DNA of 27,275 bases from the IMG/VR virus record IMGVR_UViG_3300033141_003121, positions 1-27,275 of that record, one strand, 5' to 3'. The stretch is from a virus. Below are positions 1 through 5,462 of the stretch, one piece after another; the stretch's first letter is position 1, and each line of letters opens with the position of its first letter. A program made the translations under genes and the position numbers. The notes below the pieces were generated by a model. That model did not search any database and was not told where the DNA came from. It saw nothing but the letters and a program-made list of their open reading frames with translations.

Positions 1-738
1 AAAGGTCCGGAAGATGAGAAATGGCGCAAAGTCTCCAAATCTGCTATAATTATAGATAAGGATAGCACTGACGACATTATAGCTGAAATAATGGGGTTGG
101 ATGCAGTTACTAAAGAATTACATAATAGTAGCGACGGAAGTTTATGCGACTTTTGTGAAAACCCAGCAGTAAAGGCCATGTTATGGGCCGGGGGGTCACA
201 GCACCTATTCGTTTGCTCAGGGCACATTGAAACTGGGATGCGCCAGATCATCGACGGAAACCGCGATGCAGTTAACCAAGTAATTGATTTAATGCCACCA
301 TCCGCCGAACAAGATGGTACCCAAGTCACTATCACCATCTCCAAAGAATCGGAGAATAAAGAAGAGGAAGATATGGACATTAAAAAAGAATTCCCGATAC
401 TAAAGCGGGATGACGACAAACAACTGGTTACTGGCGTGGTACTGGAGCCTGAAGTTGAAGATGCACATGGTGATGTTATCTCAGTTGAAGAAGTTGAGAA
501 AGCAGCCCACAATTTTATGCGGGAATCCAGGGTCATTGGTCTGCAGCACAAGGAACAGGGGCCAGCTGAAGTTGTTGAAAGTTTCATCACCAAGGAAGAA
601 ATGAACATCGGTGGTGAGAAAGTTGTCAAAGGGGCTTGGGTCATGACCGTAAAGGTTCATGATGTAGATATTTGGAAAGCGGTTAAATCAGGCGAATTCA
701 CCGGATTCTCAATCGGTGGTACTGGTATGAGGAGTTAA
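1..738 (+). CDS. Prohead protease, XkdF-like (Peptidase_S78_2), 5' partial
   Basis: The frame is open from base 1 with no stop before TAA at 736-738, so the gene starts upstream and the ATG at 91 is probably internal. The first part carries a zinc-finger-like Cys/His set: CDFC at bases 145-156 and a later VCSGH. A charged linker leads to the protease domain, with VTGVVLEPEVEDAHGD, a conserved-looking GLQHKEQ (His at 547-549) and GFSIGGTG (Ser at 709-711), which I take as the likely catalytic His and Ser of the XkdF/S78 fold. This class of enzyme cleaves the scaffold and capsid protein during head maturation. An ATG at 373 preceded by GAGGAAG could start a shorter, protease-only product. The family's usual EVSLVD..AN C-terminal motif is missing here and lies in the next gene. 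The family call is firm; the catalytic assignment is inferred. Confidence 0.8.
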   Translation, partial: KGPEDEKWRKVSKSAIIIDKDSTDDIIAEIMGLDAVTKELHNSSDGSLCDFCENPAVKAMLWAGGSQHLFVCSGHIETGMRQIIDGNRDAVNQVIDLMPPSAEQDGTQVTITISKESENKEEEDMDIKKEFPILKRDDDKQLVTGVVLEPEVEDAHGDVISVEEVEKAAHNFMRESRVIGLQHKEQGPAEVVESFITKEEMNIGGEKVVKGAWVMTVKVHDVDIWKAVKSGEFTGFSIGGTGMRS

Positions 739-740
739 TT

Positions 741-1736
741 ATGACGAAAAGATTAACTGAACTGAGAATAGGTGAAGTTAGTTTGGTAGACAAAGCCGCT
801 AACAAGCGGAAATTTTTAATCATGAAAAGTGAAGAAGGAGGTGGTACGATGGGCGATCTAATCTTTAAGGATGTCGACGAGGCGGTAGCTAAAGTCCTCA
901 AGGCAATTGCTGAAGATAAAAAGTATCTGGATGTTATCAAGTTTTCTGAAGATAATGCCGATTTGCTGGAAGCTGTAATGACCGGTGATAAAGATGCTGT
1001 TGCAATGGTAAAATCAATTCTTAGCGGCGGTGCAGATACCGTTAAGGTTATGAAATCAGCTTTTGGGGACGAAATGAAGGGCACTGAATCAGAAATGACT
1101 CTTGCCGCTGCAATGAGTCTTCTGACAGCAGTTGAAGGTGATCTACCTGAAGCCGCCGTTGAAAAGATGACCAAAATGCTCGGTCTTCCTGAAAAGAAAG
1201 AAGATTATGGTACTATCAAAAAGAATGACGATGGTTCTTATAATCTGGAATCGATTCCTGAAGAAATGCGCACCATGGTTGAAGGTCTTTGGAAATCAAG
1301 TGAAGCTCAAGCTGAAGCCATTAAAAAGGCTGAAAAACGGGCTGATGACCAGGAAACAGTGCTCAAAGCTGAACGTAATACACGTATTCTTAAGGAATTC
1401 GTACAGAAAGCTGGTGAGTTTAAAAGTTTATCTGTTGATGCAGATAAGTTTGGTGCCATCTTGAAATCGGCAAGTGAATCGATGTCAAAAGAAGACTTTG
1501 AAGAGCTTAACCGGGTTCTTAAGGCTGCAGATGACAACGCGACCAATCTGTTCAAGGAATATGGCCACAGCCTGGATAACGAAAATGATGATAAAACTGC
1601 TTTTGCCAAGTTGGAAAAGGCAGCAGGTGTTATCGCTACTCGTGATGGGATCAGCAAAGAAGTTGCTTTTGTTAAAGCAATGGACGAGCATCCTGATCTA
1701 GCTAAGGCTGAACTGGCTGAGCGTAATTCACATTAA
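741..1736 (+). CDS. Capsid scaffold protein carrying the protease-family C-terminal motif at its N-terminus
   Basis: This 331-residue acidic, lysine- and glutamate-rich, mostly helical protein lies between protease and capsid genes, the standard place for a scaffold. Residues about 5-27 contain EVSLVDKAANKRKFLI, a motif that normally ends XkdF-type proteases. The body is alpha-helical, with a likely coiled coil around residues 185-220 (KSSEAQAEAIKKAEKRADDQ). It starts 2 bases after the protease stop with AGGAG before the ATG, which suits re-initiation. A second in-frame ATG at 849 has a perfect AAGGAGGT and would give a 295-residue product without the protease-like segment; that product may be the true scaffold. 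Scaffold identity rests on position and composition rather than a recognised sequence family. Confidence 0.7.
   Translation: MTKRLTELRIGEVSLVDKAANKRKFLIMKSEEGGGTMGDLIFKDVDEAVAKVLKAIAEDKKYLDVIKFSEDNADLLEAVMTGDKDAVAMVKSILSGGADTVKVMKSAFGDEMKGTESEMTLAAAMSLLTAVEGDLPEAAVEKMTKMLGLPEKKEDYGTIKKNDDGSYNLESIPEEMRTMVEGLWKSSEAQAEAIKKAEKRADDQETVLKAERNTRILKEFVQKAGEFKSLSVDADKFGAILKSASESMSKEDFEELNRVLKAADDNATNLFKEYGHSLDNENDDKTAFAKLEKAAGVIATRDGISKEVAFVKAMDEHPDLAKAELAERNSH
835..851 (+). promoter_or_regulatory. Perfect internal Shine-Dalgarno and start codon inside the scaffold gene
   Basis: AAGGAGGT at 835-842 is a full match to the 16S rRNA anti-Shine-Dalgarno. It lies six bases before an in-frame ATG at 849, which begins MGDLIFKDVDEAV. 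The upstream start at 741 has only AGGAG. This suggests nested translation: a long form from 741 and a shorter scaffold from 849. Confidence 0.7.
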
Positions 1737-1761
1737 TTTTTAATTAGAAGGAGGTCATCTA

Positions 1762-2172
1762 ATGGCTTGGGAACAAAAAGGCTTTTGCGTCGGTGCTCTC
1801 GTATCCGACGCGGATATGGCTAGTAACCAGTTCAAGTGCGTGAAAATGAGCGCTGCGAATGGTGTTTTCTCTCTGTGTGACGCTGACGGCGAAGTAATGC
1901 TAGGTGTTCTACAGGACAATCAGGGCTCTGGTATTGCCGGTGAAGTTTGTTTATCCGGTGTCACCAAGGTCACGGTTGGCGTAGGCGAGACTCTGGTTGC
2001 TGGACAAACATGGGGTACTGATGCAAGTGGCAAAGCTAAGACTGTTGAGGGTTCCGTTACTGGTGCCGATCTCGGTGATTATGCTGCAGGTGTTGTACTT
2101 GAGGGCGCAGCTGCCGGTGAATTGGCAACTGTTACTATTGGCTTACAGACCTTCAAGACTGAAGCTCAGTAA
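1762..2172 (+). CDS. Capsid decoration (head-stabilising) protein, DUF2190-like
   Basis: This small beta-rich protein of 136 residues lies between scaffold and major capsid genes, where cement or decoration proteins are encoded. Its middle has the pattern typical of this group: GVLQDN, then a glycine-rich stretch, SGVTKVTVG, and AGQTWGTDASGKA. Such proteins trimerise on the capsid surface and stabilise the expanded shell. Translation should be strong: AAGGAGGT lies six bases before the ATG, consistent with a protein made in capsid-like amounts. The family assignment is from pattern memory and position. Confidence 0.7.
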   Translation: MAWEQKGFCVGALVSDADMASNQFKCVKMSAANGVFSLCDADGEVMLGVLQDNQGSGIAGEVCLSGVTKVTVGVGETLVAGQTWGTDASGKAKTVEGSVTGADLGDYAAGVVLEGAAAGELATVTIGLQTFKTEAQ

Positions 2173-2197
2173 TTAAACAAACCAGGAGGATATAGTT

Positions 2198-3148
2198 ATG
2201 CCACAACCAACCAGAGGTGACGTGCATGTTGTACGAGCGCTCACCAACGTAAGTGTTGCTTATATGCAAAGTGCCACTGATTTTATTGCACCACACGCTT
2301 TTCCATCAGTGCCGGTGCAGTTTCAATCAGATAAGTACTTTGAGTTCGATTCGGTTGATTTCCGCCGTAATAATGCCAAACCACGCGCTCCGGGTACTGA
2401 ATCCGCTGGCGGTGGTTTCAACGTTACGACTCAGACTTATACCGCTGAGGTATATGCTCTGCATTCGGATATCGCTGATCAGATTCGTTCGAACTCTGAA
2501 ATCGATATGGACCGTTCAGCTTCTGAATTCGTAGCCCAACAGCTACTGATCCAGAAGGAAGTTAACTGGATGGCTTCTTTCTTTGGCACAGGTGTTTGGG
2601 ACACCGACGTTGTTGGTGATACCGACTTCGCTCGTTGGGATGATAGCTCATCTGATCCTGAAAATGACATCGATGTTGGCAAAGCTGCTATCAAAAAGAA
2701 TACTGGCTTAACCGCTAATACTCTGATTGTTAGCCATGAAACACATCAGGCTCTGAAACGTCATCCGTTGATCACTGAACGATTTAAGCATACCAGCAGC
2801 GATTCAATTACTGCTACTATCCTGGCTCGTTTCTTTGAAGTAGATCGTTACATGATCGCTAGTGCTTCATACACCACATCTGCTGAGGGCGCAGCTTCGA
2901 CTGTTAACGCTTTCATCGCAGGTAAAAATGCTCTTCTCTGTTACGTTGCTCCTGCTCCTGGGATTATGGTCCCAAGTGCTGGTTATACCTTCGTATGGAG
3001 TGCATTCTCCGGTGCCAATGGCGGCATGCGTACTAAACGCTTCCGTATGGAGAAACTGTCCTCTGATCGGATCGAGGGTGAGTTTGCTTATGACCATAAG
3101 CAGGTGTTGAGTGAAGCAGGTTACTTCTTCAGTTCAACCGTAAGCTAA
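2198..3148 (+). CDS. Major capsid protein, HK97-fold
   Basis: The 316-residue protein follows protease, scaffold and decoration genes, the standard order for the major capsid protein. It begins with an N-terminal segment (PTRGDVHVVRAL), continues with an extended region rich in aromatic and charged residues (KYFEFDSVDFRRNNA), a helical stretch with QQLLIQKEVNWMASFF (about residues 113-130), and a C-terminal domain with an A-domain-like strand pattern (NTLIVSHETHQALK, ALLCYVAPAP). The start has a good site (CAGGAGGATATAGTT before ATG). It has no long N-terminal delta domain, which fits with a separate scaffold gene. A hairpin terminator follows directly. The HK97 fold is inferred from context and size. 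Confidence 0.85.
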   Translation: MPQPTRGDVHVVRALTNVSVAYMQSATDFIAPHAFPSVPVQFQSDKYFEFDSVDFRRNNAKPRAPGTESAGGGFNVTTQTYTAEVYALHSDIADQIRSNSEIDMDRSASEFVAQQLLIQKEVNWMASFFGTGVWDTDVVGDTDFARWDDSSSDPENDIDVGKAAIKKNTGLTANTLIVSHETHQALKRHPLITERFKHTSSDSITATILARFFEVDRYMIASASYTTSAEGAASTVNAFIAGKNALLCYVAPAPGIMVPSAGYTFVWSAFSGANGGMRTKRFRMEKLSSDRIEGEFAYDHKQVLSEAGYFFSSTVS

Positions 3149-3153
3149 TATAT

Positions 3154-3180
3154 GGGGGGCTAACCACCCCCCTAATTTTA
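3154..3180 (+). terminator. Intrinsic-terminator-like hairpin after the major capsid gene
   Basis: Six G (3154-3159) and six C (3167-3172) flank a 7-base loop, followed by TAATTTTA. It starts 5 bases after the capsid stop codon. The stem is strong but the U tract is short, so it may be a partial terminator or an mRNA 3' stabiliser that raises capsid mRNA relative to downstream genes. Confidence 0.5.
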
Positions 3181-3195
3181 TAGGAGGATGTGATT

Positions 3196-3438
3196 ATGCC
3201 TGTTCCAGGTAATCGACAAACCGCACAAATTACCAAAGGTGGGATCGGCTCTAAATCCGGTGTCATGTTTGGTGATGGTGTGTGGCTATTTACAACCGCT
3301 ACGACCCCAGCTGATGGAGTGTCTGGTGATGGTGCTGGTTTTGCTGGTAAAGGTTCAATTGTTTCCGCACTTGATACTGGTGAAATGTACACAAATCAAG
3401 GCACCAAGGCTAGCCCTACTTGGGTTAATCAAACTTAA
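3196..3438 (+). CDS. Small conserved phage protein, possible head or fibre accessory
   Basis: An 80-residue protein starting at ATG 3196; TAGGAGG at 3181-3187 lies 8 bases upstream, while the GTG at 3190 is too close to that site. It is rich in Gly and Thr and ends with a pattern I know from many phage virion proteins: a GAGFAGKGS turn, DTGEMYTNQGT and ASPTW. That C-terminal pattern usually marks small head-fibre or tail-fibre-associated modules. No enzymatic motif or membrane segment is visible. It follows the capsid hairpin, so its level may be lower than that of the capsid protein. Function is not established. Confidence 0.6.
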   Translation: MPVPGNRQTAQITKGGIGSKSGVMFGDGVWLFTTATTPADGVSGDGAGFAGKGSIVSALDTGEMYTNQGTKASPTWVNQT

Positions 3439-3468
3439 ATAATGTAATGAATTAAGGAGCAATATATT

Positions 3469-3909
3469 ATGAAAACAGTGAAAGTTTTGAAACCCGGTAT
3501 TCTTATGGGCGAGGTTAGAGAGTTTGGTGACGAACTCCCTAAGGATAAATTTTTCAATCTACCAATTAATGTGCAAAATTCATTGATTGGGGCTAATCAC
3601 GTTGAGATAGTTGACGATGAGACCATCAGTGATGAAGATAGATTTGATGCGATTGAAAAACGAATGGCTCACCTTGAAAGTTTAGTATTTGGTACCACAA
3701 ATATTGCCAACGAAGTGAAGATAACAGATATTGTCTTACCAAGTATTGTCTTACCAAGTAAGGGTAATAAGGTATCATTCACGGATAATGGAGTTGAAGT
3801 AACTGGTGTTATTACTTCAATTGCTAAGAAGGGCGAAGTTGCTCGGGTTAAAACCGAAGATGGTCAAAAATTCGCTGTTAATTTTGGGGAAATAACGATT
3901 ATCGAATAG
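3469..3909 (+). CDS. Unknown protein with C-terminal SH3/Tudor-like segment
   Basis: A 146-residue protein I do not recognise. The N-terminal part (KVLKPGILMGEVREFGDELP) reads as a small beta domain. Around residues 58-80 is a short amphipathic helix (RFDAIEKRMAHLESL). Residues about 88-97 repeat IVLPS twice. The last 50 residues (NKVSFTDNGVEVTGVI, VARVKTEDGQ) have the alternating pattern of a small SH3- or Tudor-like barrel. AAGGAGC precedes the ATG. Position between capsid and adaptor genes suggests a head-associated or assembly role, but nothing in the sequence proves it. Confidence 0.55.
   Translation: MKTVKVLKPGILMGEVREFGDELPKDKFFNLPINVQNSLIGANHVEIVDDETISDEDRFDAIEKRMAHLESLVFGTTNIANEVKITDIVLPSIVLPSKGNKVSFTDNGVEVTGVITSIAKKGEVARVKTEDGQKFAVNFGEITIIE
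3730..3759 (+). repeat. Perfect 15-base tandem duplication in a coding region
   Basis: Two identical 15-base units (3730-3744 and 3745-3759) encode the duplicated pentapeptide IVLPS in the linker before the C-terminal barrel-like segment. The identity at every base suggests a recent slippage event in a tolerant linker. Confidence 0.9.
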
Positions 3910-3920
3910 GAGAAATTTAG

Positions 3921-4229
3921 ATGGCTGAACAAGCAGGTTGGAATGTAGCGGCTACGGCCACTGCCGGGATAGCGACGGCACTAAAAGCGGCGGCTGCGAA
4001 TAAAGAGCACATCATCCAATCTGTGGATGCCAGTGCTGTAGGGGCAGCCGAAATACTATTACTACAAATCAAGGATGATACCACCATAATTTGGGAGGGC
4101 CACGTACATCAGTCACGTGGAGTAGTTTTCCCCAAAGGATTATCAATTACCCGTGGCGGCGCATGTAGTGCAGTATTAGCTGCTGGTGCTGGTGTAACAA
4201 AAGTTAATCTACATGGGATAACGCGATAA
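3921..4229 (+). CDS. Small beta-sandwich virion-associated protein
   Basis: A 102-residue protein with an Ala-rich start (AGWNVAATATAGIATALKAAA) followed by regular beta strands (HIIQSVDASAVG, EILLLQIKDDTTIIWEGHVH, GVVFPKGLSITRGG, TKVNLHGITR). This pattern, ending in a VNLHG-type strand, is common in short phage proteins found between capsid and tail genes. It probably folds as one beta sandwich and may decorate the virion. AGGAGAAATTTAG precedes the ATG. Its stop overlaps the next start (TAATG), so the two are probably translated together. No specific function can be assigned. Confidence 0.55.
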   Translation: MAEQAGWNVAATATAGIATALKAAAANKEHIIQSVDASAVGAAEILLLQIKDDTTIIWEGHVHQSRGVVFPKGLSITRGGACSAVLAAGAGVTKVNLHGITR

Positions 4230-4462
4230 TGAATGGTGTTGACACTAAAGCTTTGGAAAAAGCCACGGAGGCCCTAGTGAAAATAGAATCCCATGAAAGG
4301 GTTTGTTCGGTAAGATATAAGGAAATATCGGATGGACAAAAAGCTATTTTTCATAAATTAGATGAATTAGGTAAGAACAATTTTAACAGGTGGATGCAAA
4401 TAGCGGGTGCCCTTATCATGGCCCTGCTAACCGTTATAGCATTTTTATATAAGGCAACTTAA
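4229..4462 (+). CDS. Small membrane protein, XhlA/holin-accessory-like
   Basis: A 77-residue protein with a charged helical N-terminal part (residues 6-50, including KIESHERVCSVRYKEISDGQ) and one C-terminal transmembrane helix (about residues 55-74, WMQIAGALIMALLTVIAFLY) ending in a short tail with lysine. This layout matches the XhlA family, which acts with holins in phage-mediated lysis. It is also a generic layout for small phage membrane proteins. It sits two genes before a signal-peptide protein with an outer-membrane anchor and another single-pass membrane protein, so the three may form an envelope or lysis group. The lysis role is inferred. Confidence 0.55.
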   Translation: MNGVDTKALEKATEALVKIESHERVCSVRYKEISDGQKAIFHKLDELGKNNFNRWMQIAGALIMALLTVIAFLYKAT

Positions 4463-4900
4463 ATGACCTGGACTTATTCCGGTGATCCCGGCTCAACATC
4501 CAGAGATGAAGTTCGATTTTTAATCGGAGACACTGATAATGGTGATCAGATAGTCTCCGATGAAGAAATTGCTTACGCAATTGCTCAGGAAGGTAATAAT
4601 CGTTTAGCAGCAATTAGGGTTATACGGGCTACTGCTGGTAAATATGCCAGGAAAGTTGATAAAGCCGTTGGCGATCTTAAGATGTCTTATGGCCAGATAG
4701 CCAAGCATTACATGGATTTAGCAGTATTTCTTGAATCTTCTGATGATAATTTATACGCACCAATGGCTTATGCTGGTGGTATCACACATTCAGGTAAAGA
4801 TTCAGTAAAAGCAGACACGGATCGAGTGGACCCATCATTTACCAAGGGCGTACATGATAATCCGGAAAATAACAATGATGACAGGGAGTCTCCAGAATGA
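4463..4900 (+). CDS. Head-tail adaptor (connector) protein, gp6-like
   Basis: A 145-residue protein whose first 90 residues match the common phage head-tail adaptor: DEVRFLIGDTDNGDQIVSDEEIA, then helices with AAIRVIRATAGKYARKVDK and GQIAKHYMDLAVFLE. These small helical proteins sit below the portal and form the first connector ring. The C-terminal 40 residues are acidic, polar and probably disordered (NPENNNDDRESPE). Its ATG directly follows the previous stop (TAA then ATG), and its own end overlaps the next gene by 4 bases. The other neck genes, head closure, tail completion and tail terminator, are not next to it but about 17.8 kb downstream. Confidence 0.75.
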   Translation: MTWTYSGDPGSTSRDEVRFLIGDTDNGDQIVSDEEIAYAIAQEGNNRLAAIRVIRATAGKYARKVDKAVGDLKMSYGQIAKHYMDLAVFLESSDDNLYAPMAYAGGITHSGKDSVKADTDRVDPSFTKGVHDNPENNNDDRESPE

Positions 4901-5223
4901 AAAAAATTTTATTGGTGCTTTTATTAATTAGCCCGAGTGTGATGGCCGGTGATCCACATCATTCTCACAATACCGGAACAGTGGTAATATTGGCTGATAA
5001 TACATTCGGTGCGGCATCAGCAGCAGCCCAGGCGCAACATCACCCATACTATGGGACCCGAAAGTTGCAGGGGTCGTTTGGTCTAGGTAGCTTTGAGGGG
5101 GAGTATGCCACCTCAGTTGGGCTGGCCCAGCAGTTAGGTGCGGGGAAGGTAATGATGAATGGTACCGCCACCCAGGAACGTGGTAAAATATCCTATGGTA
5201 TAGGGGCTAACTGGAAATTCTGA
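4897..5223 (+). CDS. Secreted mini-protein with YadA-like outer-membrane anchor and no passenger
   Basis: This 108-residue protein has a clear signal peptide (MKKILLVLLLISPSVMA, likely cleaved after Ala17), a His-rich stretch (DPHHSHNTG), an Ala-rich helix around residues 38-47, then about 50 residues with the strand pattern of the trimeric autotransporter C-terminal anchor: GSFGLGSFEGEYATSVGLAQ, a short turn and KISYGIGANWKF. It ends in Phe, as outer-membrane barrel proteins do. Known YadA anchors trimerise into a 12-stranded barrel. The stalk and head of a normal adhesin are absent. It overlaps its neighbours on both sides. Possible roles are outer-membrane disruption at lysis or receptor masking; both are speculation. 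A fortuitous beta-rich secreted protein is the alternative. Confidence 0.65.
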   Translation: MKKILLVLLLISPSVMAGDPHHSHNTGTVVILADNTFGAASAAAQAQHHPYYGTRKLQGSFGLGSFEGEYATSVGLAQQLGAGKVMMNGTATQERGKISYGIGANWKF

Positions 5224-5459
5224 TGAAATTTAAAACCGTAGCAGAAAATATAATAAAACCACTTTTAGATAATAAAAAGTGGGTTCTATTGATTACTGTT
5301 GGTTTAACTGGTTGGGGCTATACGGCCTATGATTTTATTGAACAAGAACACGTACCCCCTGTTGTCGCAGAAGAGGGGGCCAAACCAACGCAAGATGTTA
5401 AAACCATCTGCGCAGATTTAATTAGAAAACATGTTACTAACATTCATTTAGAGGACTAG
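5223..5459 (+). CDS. Small single-pass membrane protein, unknown
   Basis: A 78-residue protein with a basic N-terminus (MKFKTVAENIIKPLLDNKK), one transmembrane helix (about residues 20-37, WVLLITVGLTGWGYTAY) and a 40-residue C-terminal part with an acidic and proline-containing linker (HVPPVVAEEGAKP) and one Cys (ICADLIRKHV). Basic residues before the helix suggest the N-terminus stays in the cytoplasm and the C-terminal part faces the periplasm. Its start overlaps the previous stop (TGATG), so it is translationally coupled to the YadA-like protein. An inner-membrane spanin-like role is possible, but the periplasmic part is short for that. Confidence 0.55.
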   Translation: MKFKTVAENIIKPLLDNKKWVLLITVGLTGWGYTAYDFIEQEHVPPVVAEEGAKPTQDVKTICADLIRKHVTNIHLED

Positions 5460-5462
5460 ATA

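Noticed and set aside
45-50. TATAAT resembling a -10 element
   Set aside because: It is inside the open protease frame and has no -35 hexamer at a proper distance.
725-745. Programmed ribosomal frameshift joining protease and scaffold
   Set aside because: No slippery heptamer or following stem-loop is seen near the stop, while AGGAG and an ATG 2 bases past the stop favour re-initiation.
3190-3195. Earlier GTG start for the small gene ending at 3438
   Set aside because: The GTG lies only 2 bases after the Shine-Dalgarno TAGGAGG; ATG 3196 has correct spacing of 8 bases.
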